Made by a program: the position numbers and the translations under genes. From NCBI RefSeq assembly GCF_017329565.1, contig NZ_JAFMTT010000008.1: a DNA stretch of 64,000 nucleotides. The stretch is one strand, 5' to 3'. This document shows positions 49,201 through 58,585 of the stretch, piece by piece. Numbering within the stretch: the first letter of the stretch is position 1; each line of letters starts with the position of its first letter. The notes under the pieces are model-generated. The model was not told the origin of the DNA. It searched no databases and saw only the letters and a program-made list of their open reading frames with translations. Origin of the DNA: Alicyclobacillus mali. Lineage in GTDB: Bacteria; Bacillota; Bacilli; Alicyclobacillales; Alicyclobacillaceae.

Positions 49201-49881
49201 ATGCGGCTTTTGGTGGTGGAGGACGAGGCGGCGCTGCAGCGGGAGCTCGTGAAGCTGTTTCAGCAGCGCGGCTACACTGTGGACGCCGTCGACACGGTGT
49301 TCGCGGCGGTGGAGCACGGGATGAGCGGCGCGTACGACTGCATCGTGCTCGATTACATGCTGCCGGACGGGGACGGGATCGAGGCGCTCACGCAATTGCG
49401 CGAGGCGGGGTGCACCACCCCCATCCTCATGCTCACGGTGAAGAATGATCCAAAGGATCGCGTGCTGGGGCTCAACAAGGGCGCGGACGACTATCTGGGC
49501 AAGCCGTTCCATCCTGACGAACTTCTGGCCCGAGTGGGGGCGCTCGTCCGCCGCTCGCCCGCGCTTACCGACGACGAGGTGCTCGAGCACGGGCGCGCGA
49601 AACTGCACACGCGGTCGCGCAGCCTCGAGTACGAAGGGCGCACGCTCGAGCTCACGAGCAAGGAGTTCGCACTGATGGAGGCGCTCTTTCGCCACAAGCA
49701 CCAGGTCATGACGCGAGACCAGCTCATTGCCAAGGTCTGGGGACCGGACGCGGAGGTGGCGGACAGCGCCCTTGACACCTATATCTACTTTCTGCGCAGG
49801 AAGTGTTCCAACATCGGCTGGAAAAACGCCATTGTCACCGTGCGCGGCCGGGGCTATGCCCTGCAGCCGGAGGGCGAGTGA
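49201..49881 (+). CDS. OmpR-family response regulator
   Basis: A receiver domain with phospho-accepting D51 (IVLDYMLPDGDG), the acidic pair ED at 7-8 and the K in YLGKPFHPDE, joined to a winged-helix output domain (ELTSKEFALMEALF, VRGRGYALQ). AAGGAGGG lies upstream. The sensor kinase begins three bases after the stop. The target genes are not apparent. Confidence 0.95.
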   Translation: MRLLVVEDEAALQRELVKLFQQRGYTVDAVDTVFAAVEHGMSGAYDCIVLDYMLPDGDGIEALTQLREAGCTTPILMLTVKNDPKDRVLGLNKGADDYLGKPFHPDELLARVGALVRRSPALTDDEVLEHGRAKLHTRSRSLEYEGRTLELTSKEFALMEALFRHKHQVMTRDQLIAKVWGPDAEVADSALDTYIYFLRRKCSNIGWKNAIVTVRGRGYALQPEGE

Positions 49882-49884
49882 CCC

Positions 49885-51186
49885 ATGTTCCGCCGCATGT
49901 ATGTCACCGTGGCGAGCCTGCTCATCGTGAGCACGGGGCTTCTCCTCGTCCTCGTCGGTCTCGCGGTGTATCGAGAGCTCACGAACGACGTGGCGCGCGA
50001 CGCGGAACAGGCGATGGCGGACGCCGTTCCCGCCGTGGAGCGGGCGCTCACCGAGAGCGTGTACCGGGACGGACTCGGGCCCCCCGTCCGGGACGATCTC
50101 GGCAACACCATCTTCTACTACGCCGTGGGCCCAGCGGCCGTCGCCCATTCGCCGCACGCGCCGGTGCCGTTCTCCGTCGTGCACGGCGAGGCGGTGCTCA
50201 AGCACTTCGTGACGTTCACGTACGACAACGAGCCGTATCGGCTGTACACCGTGGTCGTGCCGGATCCCACCGTCGAGCCCGACCTGATTCAGACCGCCGT
50301 CGGCCGAACGGGGGGGACCTCACCTGAGGGACTTCTCGCCACCAGCGCATTGAAATCCGCTGTGCGGGCGATAGGGGATGGAAATGCAGCCGCCCTTGCG
50401 CCGACGCGATCGACCGTTGTGCTCTACATGTACTGTCTCATCACGCAGGAAAGGTCCATGCTCACGCACACGCTCCACCTGATGGAATTCATCGGCGGCG
50501 CGGGATTCCTGCTCGCTCTCGCGGGCGATCTCGTCCTGGCCCGGCGGCTCGTCCAGCCCGCTTTCCAGACGTGGGCCGCTTACCAGGAGGCGGTGCTGGA
50601 GCTGTCGCACGAGCTCCAGACGCCCATCGCCACCGCGAGCGCGATGCTCGCCAACCGCGAGGTGCCCGAGGACGCTGCCAACGAAATCAGGCGCGAGCTG
50701 GACCGCGCGTCCAAGATGATCTCGGACATGCTTTACCTCTCGAAGCTGCGCTCAGGCTTGGTTGACGATCCGCCGGAACCGGTGGCGGTGTCGGATCTCA
50801 CGCTGGAAATTGCCGAGCGGTATCAGCCTGTCGCGCGCGCGGAGGGCATCGAACTTCGAGGACAGGCCGAAGAGGGGCTCTTCGTCTACACCAACCAGGC
50901 TGAGTGGGAGCGGCTGGTGAGCACGCTGCTGAAAAACGTGATCGATCACGCCAGGCGCCCGTCGACCGCCGTCTGGTCCCTGTATCGGCAAGGGCAGTGG
51001 GCGGTGCTTGCGGTCGAGAACGACGTGGCAGAGCGTGCGGGAGAAAGACCTCGCGCGCCGGAGCGCGGTGTGGGACTGCAGATTGTCGAGCGGCTCGTCC
51101 ACCGGATGCGCGGGCGTTTGCGCATCGACTCGGACGAAGATCGATTTTTTGTCGAGTTGCACGTGCCGCTGTTGCGCCCGCATTGA
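49885..51186 (+). CDS. Sensor histidine kinase
   Basis: A membrane kinase that pairs with the response regulator three bases upstream. TM1 at about 8-30, an extracytoplasmic region of about 170 residues, TM2 near 200-220, a very short linker, then H242 in the H box ELSHELQTPIATASAML, and the ATPase domain with an N box (LLKNVIDHARRP) and a RGVGLQIVERLV G box. The extracytoplasmic domain is not recognised. The signal is unknown. Confidence 0.93.
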   Translation: MFRRMYVTVASLLIVSTGLLLVLVGLAVYRELTNDVARDAEQAMADAVPAVERALTESVYRDGLGPPVRDDLGNTIFYYAVGPAAVAHSPHAPVPFSVVHGEAVLKHFVTFTYDNEPYRLYTVVVPDPTVEPDLIQTAVGRTGGTSPEGLLATSALKSAVRAIGDGNAAALAPTRSTVVLYMYCLITQERSMLTHTLHLMEFIGGAGFLLALAGDLVLARRLVQPAFQTWAAYQEAVLELSHELQTPIATASAMLANREVPEDAANEIRRELDRASKMISDMLYLSKLRSGLVDDPPEPVAVSDLTLEIAERYQPVARAEGIELRGQAEEGLFVYTNQAEWERLVSTLLKNVIDHARRPSTAVWSLYRQGQWAVLAVENDVAERAGERPRAPERGVGLQIVERLVHRMRGRLRIDSDEDRFFVELHVPLLRPH

Positions 51187-51192
51187 GAGCGA

Positions 51193-51222
51193 TTGCATGA
51201 GCGGGCCGGCGTGCTATATGAT
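51193..51222 (+). promoter_or_regulatory. Candidate sigma-A promoter for icd-mdh
   Basis: TTGCAT (51193-51198), an 18-base spacer and TATGAT (51217-51222), about 105 bases before icd. Confidence 0.5.
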
Positions 51223-51327
51223 GGGTGAGGATGCACTGCGAGACAAGGGCGGGCGGCGGCAAGCTGCGCCGCTTCTTGTTGCGCACGGTCATCGAGAGAG
51301 AACGCATCGAGATTGGGAGGGCCTGCC

Positions 51328-52626
51328 ATGCCGACGTTTGAGAGGTATCAACTGCCAACGGAGGGCGAACCCATTGCGTTGGTGGACGGGAAATTGAACG
51401 TGCCGGATCACCCAATTATTCCGTTTATCGAAGGAGACGGCACAGGGCCGGATATCTGGCGGGCGTCGCAGCGCGTGTTCGACGCCGCCGTCGAGAAGGC
51501 GTATGGCGGTAAGCGCAAGATCGCCTGGTACGAGGTGTACGCTGGCGAGAAGGCATACAACATGTTTGGCGAATGGCTGCCGCAGGATACGTTGACCGCG
51601 CTGTCGGAATATATCGTCAGCATCAAGGGGCCCTTGACCACGCCGGTGGGCGGCGGCATCCGTTCGCTGAACGTGGCGGTCCGCCAGGAGCTGGACCTGT
51701 ACGTCTGCCAGCGCCCAGTGCGTTACTTCCAAGGCGTTCCTTCGCCCGTGAAACATCCTGAACTCGTGGACATGGTGATTTTCCGCGAAAACTCGGAGGA
51801 CATTTACGCCGGGATCGAGTGGCAGGCGGGCACGCCTGAGGTGCAGAAGGTCATCGAGTTCCTCCAGAAGGAGATGGGTGTCAAGAAGATCCGCTTCCCG
51901 GAGACGTCCGGCATCGGCGTGAAGCCCGTCTCCCGCGAGGGCACGGACCGCCTCGTTCGGGCTGCCATCGAATACGCCCTGCGCCACAAGCGCAAGAGCG
52001 TCACGCTCGTCCACAAGGGCAACATCATGAAGTTCACCGAGGGCGCGTTCAAGAACTGGGGCTACGAGCTCGCCGAGCGCGAATTCTCGGACAAGGTGTT
52101 CACGTGGGCGCAGTATGACCGCATCAAGGCCGACAAGGGCCAGGAGGCCGCGGACGCCGCCCAGAAGGAGGCCGTGGAGGCCGGGAAGATCATCGTGAAG
52201 GACGTGATCGCCGACGCCTTCCTGCAGCAGATCCTTACGCGTCCGGCCGAGTACGACGTCATCGCCACCCTCAACCTGAATGGCGACTATATCTCGGACG
52301 CGCTCGCCGCGCAGGTCGGCGGCATTGGCATTGCGCCGGGCGCCAACATTAACTATGAAACGGGGCACGCGGTCTTCGAGGCGACGCACGGTACGGCGCC
52401 GAAGTACGCGGGGCTCGACAAGGTGAACCCGGGCTCGGTGATTCTCTCGGGCGTCATGATGTTCGAGTACATGGGCTGGCAAGAGGCTGCTGATCTCATC
52501 ACCCGCGCGATGGAGAAGACCATTGCGCAGAAGACCGTCACGTACGACTTTGCCCGCCTGATGGAGGGCGCGACCGAGGTGAAGTGCTCCGAGTTCGGCG
52601 ATCACATCATCAAAAATATGGACTGA
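51328..52626 (+). CDS. icd: Isocitrate dehydrogenase (NADP-dependent type)
   Basis: A TCA-cycle enzyme. The substrate-binding GGGIRSLNVAVRQELDLYVC contains the regulatory Ser site of the E. coli type. Further motifs are IFRENSEDIYAGIEW, VTLVHKGNIMKFTEGAFKNW and HGTAPKYAG. ATG 51328 follows GGGAGGG. An ATG at 51313 is less likely. Length 432 is normal. It begins 140 bases after the kinase and precedes mdh by 12 bases. citZ, which often precedes icd in Bacillus, is not here. Confidence 0.97.
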   Translation: MPTFERYQLPTEGEPIALVDGKLNVPDHPIIPFIEGDGTGPDIWRASQRVFDAAVEKAYGGKRKIAWYEVYAGEKAYNMFGEWLPQDTLTALSEYIVSIKGPLTTPVGGGIRSLNVAVRQELDLYVCQRPVRYFQGVPSPVKHPELVDMVIFRENSEDIYAGIEWQAGTPEVQKVIEFLQKEMGVKKIRFPETSGIGVKPVSREGTDRLVRAAIEYALRHKRKSVTLVHKGNIMKFTEGAFKNWGYELAEREFSDKVFTWAQYDRIKADKGQEAADAAQKEAVEAGKIIVKDVIADAFLQQILTRPAEYDVIATLNLNGDYISDALAAQVGGIGIAPGANINYETGHAVFEATHGTAPKYAGLDKVNPGSVILSGVMMFEYMGWQEAADLITRAMEKTIAQKTVTYDFARLMEGATEVKCSEFGDHIIKNMD

Positions 52627-52638
52627 GGAGCGGTTCGC

Positions 52639-53574
52639 ATGTTGGAGAGGAAGAAAATCTCGGTGATCGGCGCCGGATTCACGGGCGCCACCACGGCGTT
52701 TTTGCTGGCGGCCAAGGAACTTGGTGACGTGGTCCTCGTGGACATCCCGTCGCTCGAAAATCCCACCAAGGGCAAGGCGCTCGACATGCTCGAGGCCATG
52801 CCCGTGCTCGGGAGCGATGCGCACGTCGTGGGGACGTCCGATTACGAGGACACGGCCGGATCGGACCTCGTCATCATCACGGCGGGACTGCCCCGCAAAC
52901 CCGGGATGAGCCGGGACGATCTCGTCAACACCAACGCGAACATCGTGAAGTCGGTCACCGAGCAGGTGGTGCGGCACTCGCCGGACGCCTGTCTCATCGT
53001 CCTCTCCAACCCCGTGGACGCCATGACGTACGTGGCGTACAAGACGAGCGGATTTCCGAAGCAGCGCGTCATCGGGCAGGCAGGCGTGCTCGACACGGCC
53101 CGCTTCAACACGTTTGTGGCGATGGAGCTCGGCGTGTCCGTCGAGGACGTGCGCGGCTTTGTCCTCGGCGTGCATGGCGACCACATGGTGCCGCTCGTCA
53201 GCTACGCGAACGTGGGCGGCGTGCCGCTTGAAAAGCTGCTCCCGAAGGAGCGGATTGACGCCATCGTCGACCGCACCCGGAACGGGGGCGGCGAAATTGT
53301 CAGCCTGATGGGCAACGCGAGCGCGTATTACGCCCCGGCCGCATCGCTGCTGCAGATGGCAGAGTCCATTCTAAAGGATAAGCGGCGTGTGTTGCCCGCC
53401 ATCGCGTATCTCGAAGGAGAATACGGCTATCGGGATCTCACGCTCGGCGTTCCGACGGTGCTCGGCAAAGGCGGGATTGAACGCATCCTGGAACTCGATC
53501 TTCTGCCGGAGGAAAAGGCGGCGCTCGACAAGTCCGCCGAGTCCGTGCGCAGATTGATCTCCGTGATCTCCTGA
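52639..53574 (+). CDS. mdh: Malate dehydrogenase (LDH-like type)
   Basis: A TCA-cycle enzyme of the LDH-like malate dehydrogenase group. NAD-binding IGAGFTGATTAFLLA, the active-site loop AGLPRKPGMSRDDL with Arg residues for malate, and GVHGDHMVPLVSY with the catalytic His are present. Length 311 is normal. It is co-transcribed with icd. A terminator follows 16 bases after the stop. Confidence 0.97.
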   Translation: MLERKKISVIGAGFTGATTAFLLAAKELGDVVLVDIPSLENPTKGKALDMLEAMPVLGSDAHVVGTSDYEDTAGSDLVIITAGLPRKPGMSRDDLVNTNANIVKSVTEQVVRHSPDACLIVLSNPVDAMTYVAYKTSGFPKQRVIGQAGVLDTARFNTFVAMELGVSVEDVRGFVLGVHGDHMVPLVSYANVGGVPLEKLLPKERIDAIVDRTRNGGGEIVSLMGNASAYYAPAASLLQMAESILKDKRRVLPAIAYLEGEYGYRDLTLGVPTVLGKGGIERILELDLLPEEKAALDKSAESVRRLISVIS

Positions 53575-53590
53575 TCTGAAGCAGACGGGC

Positions 53591-53628
53591 GAAAGCCAAG
53601 GGGCTGGTGTCCCTTGGCTTTCGCTTTT
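53591..53628 (+). terminator. Rho-independent terminator after mdh
   Basis: Stem AAAGCCAAGGG / CCCTTGGCTTT with an eight-base loop, then TCGCTTTT. It may serve both mdh and the convergent chorismate mutase gene. Confidence 0.85.
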
Positions 53629-53941
53629 AGACGGTGCGGGTCGAGCGCTCGAACGCCTTCAGACGTTCGCCTTGCCGACGGCAGGACTCCTCGTGCACGA
53701 GTGTCCAGAGCGCCGCGAGGAAGGGCGGGTTCAGCCCAAGCGCGGCACCCGCTTCAAGGTAGCGAGCCCGCACCTCCTGGGCGCGCTCGGGTTGTACCAC
53801 CGCTTGACGCCGGAGTGCCTTGTGTTCGGCAATTTCGTCGGCGATGGCGAAGCGCCGGGCCAAGAATGTAAGAATTTGCTCGTCGATGGCATCGATGGCG
53901 CGGCGCAGGTCGCGAAGTTCTTCGTCCAGTGGGCGCTGCAC
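53627..53941 (-). CDS. Chorismate mutase, AroQ type
   Basis: A 104-residue all-helical chorismate mutase (LRRAIDAIDEQILTFLARRF with the active-site Arg/Asp pattern, then AEHKALRRQAVVQPER). It converts chorismate to prephenate for Phe and Tyr. AAAGGAG precedes the GTG at 53941. The Phe T-box just upstream indicates control by uncharged tRNA-Phe. A standalone enzyme rather than a fusion with DAHP synthase or prephenate dehydratase. Confidence 0.9.
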   Translation of the reverse strand: MQRPLDEELRDLRRAIDAIDEQILTFLARRFAIADEIAEHKALRRQAVVQPERAQEVRARYLEAGAALGLNPPFLAALWTLVHEESCRRQGERLKAFERSTRTV

Positions 53942-53991
53942 GCAGGCTCGCTCCTTTCCTGTGTTGTGGCGGGCAGGTGTGTGCATCAACG

Positions 53992-54267
53992 CAAAAACGC
54001 CCGCCCCCATAGGGGCGAGCGTTGCTCGCGGTACCACCCTGCGACGGGTGTCTGCGCACCCGCCTTTCACTTCGTTGGGATAACGATGGGCGTTCGCCCA
54101 CCGGCGCTGGCTACTTGCGGCGCGCGACCACCCATCGCGCGGTTCACCAGGCGGCTCCAGAGTGAACTTCCATCCGCGGGCCGGACCAGTTCGCACCGAA
54201 CACTGGCTCTCTGCACCGTCTCCGCGGATCTACTCTCTCCTTCATGGCCTTCGAACGATTGAATTTT
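53992..54267 (-). promoter_or_regulatory. T-box riboswitch, Phe specifier (UUC)
   Basis: The minus strand holds the invariant T-box AGGGTGGTACCGCG at 54027-54040, followed by a terminator (CGCTCGCCCC / GGGGCGGGCG plus T5, 53992-54023). Stem I begins near 54250 (AGAGAGTAGATC), with a TTC-A specifier at 54164-54166, which reads tRNA-Phe(GAA). Uncharged tRNA-Phe should favour read-through into the chorismate mutase gene. Confidence 0.9.
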
Positions 54268-54273
54268 GTAAAC

Positions 54274-54302
54274 ATGGTAATCAATTCGGTGAAGTTTGTC
54301 AA
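54274..54302 (-). promoter_or_regulatory. Sigma-A promoter of the T-box transcript
   Basis: TTGACA (54297-54302 on the minus strand), a 17-base spacer and TACCAT (54274-54279). It starts transcription just before stem I of the T-box. Confidence 0.7.
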
Positions 54303-54374
54303 CGAGTTATCTGCCCAATGAGGCTTGAGTCCGCGTTTCCAGACATCAGACGACGCGGACCGACCTTGGGAATG

Positions 54375-54383
54375 TGTTAGAAT
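54375..54383 (+). promoter_or_regulatory. Extended -10 box before polA
   Basis: TGTTAGAAT fits TGn-TANAAT about 48 bases before the polA start. No -35 is seen. Confidence 0.4.
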
Positions 54384-54430
54384 GGAGCGGGACAACAGAG
54401 CGCCCGACGGCGCGGAGTCTGGGGTGGGCT

Positions 54431-57085
54431 ATGCCATCGTCCAAACTGGTCTTGATTGATGGGAACAGCATTCTCTATCGCGCGTTTTTCGCGCTGCCGC
54501 CGCTCACTGCGCGGGACGGCACGCCTACGAACGCCGTGTACGGATTCACGACGATGCTCCTGCGGCTTCTGTCGGACGAGAACCCGACGCATCTTGCGGT
54601 CGCATTCGATAAATCCAAAGTCACGTTTCGTCATGCCGATTTCGCAGCCTACAAAGGGACGAGACAGGAGACGCCGGATGAGCTGGTGCAGCAGTTTCCG
54701 CTCGCGCGCCGCACCCTCGAGGCGCTGTCCATCCCGATGATCGAGATCGACCAATACGAGGCGGATGATGTCATCGGTACGCTCGCCAAGCGGGCGGCGG
54801 AGGCAGGCTTTGAAGTCCGCGTGGTCTCCGGAGACAAGGATCTCCTGCAACTGGTGGATTCCCACGTGCATGTGCTCCTCACGCGCAAAGGCATCACCGA
54901 GATGGAGCACTTTGACGAGCAGGCGGTGGCCCAGCGCTATCCGGGCCTCAAACCCGCGCAGGTCATCGATCTGAAGGGCTTGATGGGCGATCCGTCCGAC
55001 AACATCCCGGGAGTCCCGGGAGTCGGAGAAAAGACGGCGCTCAAGTTGCTCGCGTCCTTTGGAACGGTCGAGGGGGTCTACGAGCACCTCAAGGAGGTGC
55101 AGGGCCAGAAGCTCCGCGAGCGTCTCGAGCAGCATCGGGACGACGCGTTTCTGTCAAAGCGCCTCGCCACCATCGCATGTGATGCGCCTGTGGAGGTCGA
55201 TCTCGACTCCCTGCGCTACGAAGGGCCGGATCCCGCCCGCGCGCTTGCCTGGTTTCGGGAACTCGATTTTCGGTCCCTCGTCGACAAAATTTCCGAGGAA
55301 ATGAGCCACGATTCGACGTCACCTCAGCCGTCTGCAGAGCCAGGCCGCCCGTCCACCGCGTGGGACGGCTTTGCTTACGACGTAATCGAGGACGTGCAGG
55401 CGTGGCGGGAGGCCGTCTCTGCGTTCAATGAGCCGGTGGGTGTCATGATGGACTTCGCACATCCAGACTATCACGTGGCGGAAATCCGCGGGATGGCGGT
55501 GGCGGCGCCGAAGCGAGCATACTACATCCGTTTCGGCGAGCGACTAGAGTTGAGCGACGTCCGGCCGTGGCTGGTGTCCGAACGGCCCAAGGTGGCGTTT
55601 GACCTAAAGTCGATGGCGTTTGCGCTGGATGCGCACGGCATCGGGCTGACGCCGGAGTGCGGCTGGCAGGACGTGAAGCTCGCCGCATATCTGCTCAATC
55701 CCCAGGATGGCGACGTGGAGCTGTCCGAGGTGTTCGCACGCGAGCGGGGTCAGGAACTGCCTCCGCGGGAGGATGCAACACGGGAAAAGTGGCTCGCCTA
55801 CACCGCATCCCATCTGCCGCCGCTGTTTGAGTCCCTTGCGTATACCATCCGTATGCAGGAGATGGAACGCCTGTATCAGGAAGTCGAGCTTCCATTGGCG
55901 TTCGTCCTGGCCAAGATGGAGATCACGGGATTCTATGTGAACCGCGAGAAACTGCAGGCGTTCGGCGAGGGACTGACTGAACGGATTGAGCGGATCACGC
56001 AGGAGATTTACGAGCTCGCGGGCACGTCGTTTAATCTGAACTCTCCCAAGCAGCTCGGCGAAATTCTGTTTGACAAACTTGGCCTGCCTGCACTGAAGAA
56101 GACGAAGACAGGATATTCGACGAGCGCCGACGTGCTGGAGAAGCTCGCGCCGATGCACGAGATTGTCCAAAAGATCTTGGATTACCGCATGCTGGCCAAA
56201 TTGCAGTCGACGTACGTCGAGGGACTGTTGAAGGTGATCCGCAGAGAAACCGGGCGAGTGCACACGCGGTTTCATCAGACGCTCACCGCCACCGGCAGGC
56301 TCTCGAGCAGCGAGCCGAATTTGCAGAATATCCCCATTCGGCTCGAGGAGGGTCGTCGGCTGCGCCAAGTGTTCGAGCCGACCTATAAGGATTGGGTGAT
56401 CTTTGCCGCCGACTATTCGCAGATTGAGCTGCGCATTCTGGCTCATCTGTCTGGGGACGAGGCCCTCATTGACGCGTTTCGCCACGACATGGACATCCAC
56501 ACGCGCACGGCGGCGGACGTGTTTGAGGTTCCGCCGGAGCAGGTGACGAGCCTGATGCGCCGTCAGGCGAAGGCTGTAAATTTTGGGATTGTGTACGGGA
56601 TCAGCGATTTCGGGCTCTCGCAGAACCTGAACATCCCGCAAAAAGAGGCGAAGCGGTTCATCGAGAATTATTTCGAGAAGTTTCCCGGCGTGAAGCGGTA
56701 CATGGACGAGATCGTCAGGCAAGCGCGCGAACGCGGCTACGTCACGACGCTGATGAATCGCAGGCGATATCTGCCTGACATTCACAGCCGCAATTATCAG
56801 ATGCGAAGCTTCGCGGAGCGCACCGCGATGAACACGCCCATTCAGGGCAGCGCCGCGGATCTGATCAAGCTCGCGATGGTGCGAATCGATCGCGCGATGC
56901 GCGACGCCCAGATGGACGCGCGCATGTTGCTCCAGGTGCACGACGAGCTCATTTTCGAGTGCCCCAAGGACGAATTGCCTGCGCTGGAGGTTCTCGTGCG
57001 CGACAACATGGAGAACGCCATGACGCTGTCCGTGCCGCTGAAGGTGGATACCGCGCATGGCCCGACGTGGTACGACGCCAAGTGA
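54431..57085 (+). CDS. polA: DNA polymerase I
   Basis: A repair and Okazaki-fragment polymerase. The 5'-3' exonuclease/HhH domain (1 to about 300, with YEADDVIGTLAKRA and GDPSDNIPGVPGVG), an inactive 3'-5' exonuclease domain whose DxE residues are gone (GVMMDFAHPDYHVAEIRG), and the polymerase domain with D661 (AADYSQIELRILAHL) and D838 (LLQVHDELIFE). Loss of proofreading is typical of Bacillota PolA. ATG 54431 follows GGGGTGGG; an ATG at 54374 lies in the promoter region. Confidence 0.97.
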   Translation: MPSSKLVLIDGNSILYRAFFALPPLTARDGTPTNAVYGFTTMLLRLLSDENPTHLAVAFDKSKVTFRHADFAAYKGTRQETPDELVQQFPLARRTLEALSIPMIEIDQYEADDVIGTLAKRAAEAGFEVRVVSGDKDLLQLVDSHVHVLLTRKGITEMEHFDEQAVAQRYPGLKPAQVIDLKGLMGDPSDNIPGVPGVGEKTALKLLASFGTVEGVYEHLKEVQGQKLRERLEQHRDDAFLSKRLATIACDAPVEVDLDSLRYEGPDPARALAWFRELDFRSLVDKISEEMSHDSTSPQPSAEPGRPSTAWDGFAYDVIEDVQAWREAVSAFNEPVGVMMDFAHPDYHVAEIRGMAVAAPKRAYYIRFGERLELSDVRPWLVSERPKVAFDLKSMAFALDAHGIGLTPECGWQDVKLAAYLLNPQDGDVELSEVFARERGQELPPREDATREKWLAYTASHLPPLFESLAYTIRMQEMERLYQEVELPLAFVLAKMEITGFYVNREKLQAFGEGLTERIERITQEIYELAGTSFNLNSPKQLGEILFDKLGLPALKKTKTGYSTSADVLEKLAPMHEIVQKILDYRMLAKLQSTYVEGLLKVIRRETGRVHTRFHQTLTATGRLSSSEPNLQNIPIRLEEGRRLRQVFEPTYKDWVIFAADYSQIELRILAHLSGDEALIDAFRHDMDIHTRTAADVFEVPPEQVTSLMRRQAKAVNFGIVYGISDFGLSQNLNIPQKEAKRFIENYFEKFPGVKRYMDEIVRQARERGYVTTLMNRRRYLPDIHSRNYQMRSFAERTAMNTPIQGSAADLIKLAMVRIDRAMRDAQMDARMLLQVHDELIFECPKDELPALEVLVRDNMENAMTLSVPLKVDTAHGPTWYDAK

Positions 57086-57098
57086 GGAGGGATGGAGC

Positions 57099-57956
57099 AT
57101 GCCGGAGTTGCCGGAGGTGGAGACCGTGCGGCGTCACCTCGCGGAGCGTATTGAGGGCGATGTCATTCGCGGCGTGGAAGTCCGCCTTTCGCGCATCGTG
57201 CGTCATCCCGCGGTGGACGCCTTTGCCGATCGCCTGAGGGAGCGTGCCATTCGCCGCGTGGAACGGCGAGGAAAGTATCTCCTCTTCCAAATGGATGGCG
57301 TCCTGCTCGTTTCTCATCTGCGCATGGAGGGGCGCTACGCCGTGGCGGATCCGTCGGAGCCGGAGGCTCCGCACACGCACGTGATCTTTCGCCTGGGGTC
57401 TGGCCGCGAGTTGCGCTACGCGGACGTGCGCCAGTTCGGCACGATGGATGCCGTGCTTGAAGGAGAGCCGCTTCCAAGAGGTCTCGCGGAGCTCGGACCG
57501 GAGCCGTTCGATCCGTCCCTCAATGGCGCTGCTTTGGGCAGGCTGTGGCGGGGGCGGCGCGCGCCCATCAAGAGCCTGTTGCTGGATCAGCGGCAGATTG
57601 CGGGGCTTGGCAACATCTACGTGGACGAAGCGCTGTTTGCCGCGGGCATTCACCCGTTGACGCCCGCCGGGTTGGTGGGGGCCGAAGCGCTGGATGAGCT
57701 CCTTCGCGAAATCCGCGATGTGCTTTCGCGCGCCATCCGCGAGGGCGGATCGTCGGTTCGGTCGTTTCGCGACGGCTACGGTCGGCATGGGGGCTTTCAG
57801 ATTCAGCTGGCCGTCTACGGACGCACGGGTGAGCCCTGCCCGCGCTGCGGGGGGACGATTCAGAAGGTAAAAGTGGCCGGGCGAGGCACGCACGTGTGCC
57901 CCGCATGTCAACGCAATCCAATCGCCCGAACGGCGGAAACGGGGGTGAACGCGTGA
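57099..57956 (+). CDS. mutM: Formamidopyrimidine-DNA glycosylase
   Basis: A repair enzyme for oxidised purines. The N-terminus MPELPEVETVRRHL supplies the catalytic Pro and Glu; K in RRGKYLLF and the zinc finger CPRCG...CPACQ near the C-terminus are present. GAGGAGGG precedes the ATG at 57099. It begins 13 bases after polA and overlaps coaE (GTGA). The polA-mutM-coaE order is conserved in Bacillus. Confidence 0.97.
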   Translation: MPELPEVETVRRHLAERIEGDVIRGVEVRLSRIVRHPAVDAFADRLRERAIRRVERRGKYLLFQMDGVLLVSHLRMEGRYAVADPSEPEAPHTHVIFRLGSGRELRYADVRQFGTMDAVLEGEPLPRGLAELGPEPFDPSLNGAALGRLWRGRRAPIKSLLLDQRQIAGLGNIYVDEALFAAGIHPLTPAGLVGAEALDELLREIRDVLSRAIREGGSSVRSFRDGYGRHGGFQIQLAVYGRTGEPCPRCGGTIQKVKVAGRGTHVCPACQRNPIARTAETGVNA

Positions 57957-58585
57957 GAGGCAAGATCATTGGTTTGACCGGAGGCATCGGTACTGGGAAG
58001 AGCACGGTGTCTCAGATGCTGCGCGATCTCGGCGCGTTCGTCGTGGACGCAGACGTGTGGGCGCGCAGGGTGGTGGAGCCCGGCAGCGATGGTCTGCGCG
58101 CGATTGTCGAGGCTTTCGGAGACGAGGTGCTGCAGCCGGACGGGACGCTTGACCGCAAGAGACTCGGGGCCATCGTCTTCCAGGACGAGGATATGAGATT
58201 GAAGCTCAATCAAATTGTGCATCCACGCGTACAGCAGGGAATGTGGCAGGAGACGGCGGATTACTGGCAGCAGCACCCTGGCGAACCTGTGGTGTGGGAC
58301 GTGCCGCTTCTCATCGAGGGGACGGCGAAGCGATTCGTGGACGAGATCGTCGTCGTGTATGCGAGCCCCACGACTCAGCTTCGGCGTGTGATGGAACGGG
58401 ACGGCTTGAGCGAGGAGGAAGCCATGCGCCGAATTCGGGCTCAGATGCCGATCGACGAAAAGCGTGCCATTGCCACCCACATCATCGAAAACGACGGACC
58501 TCTGGAATTCACGCGAGAGCAGGTGCAGGCGCTATGGCAAAAACTTCGGACAGAAAACCGAAGCGGCCATTCTTCCTCTCGCTGA
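57953..58585 (+). CDS. coaE: Dephospho-CoA kinase
   Basis: It phosphorylates dephospho-CoA in the last step of CoA synthesis. The P-loop is GLTGGIGTGKST at about 7-18. DADVWARRVVEPGSDGL and VWDVPLLIEG follow. GTG start in the GTGA overlap with mutM. The last 52 bases overlap the lytic transglycosylase gene. Confidence 0.95.
   Translation: MRGKIIGLTGGIGTGKSTVSQMLRDLGAFVVDADVWARRVVEPGSDGLRAIVEAFGDEVLQPDGTLDRKRLGAIVFQDEDMRLKLNQIVHPRVQQGMWQETADYWQQHPGEPVVWDVPLLIEGTAKRFVDEIVVVYASPTTQLRRVMERDGLSEEEAMRRIRAQMPIDEKRAIATHIIENDGPLEFTREQVQALWQKLRTENRSGHSSSR

Noticed and set aside
51289..53184. A 631-codon minus-strand frame opposite icd and mdh
   Set aside because: Antisense shadow of two well-supported enzymes; low-complexity His/Arg/Val composition.
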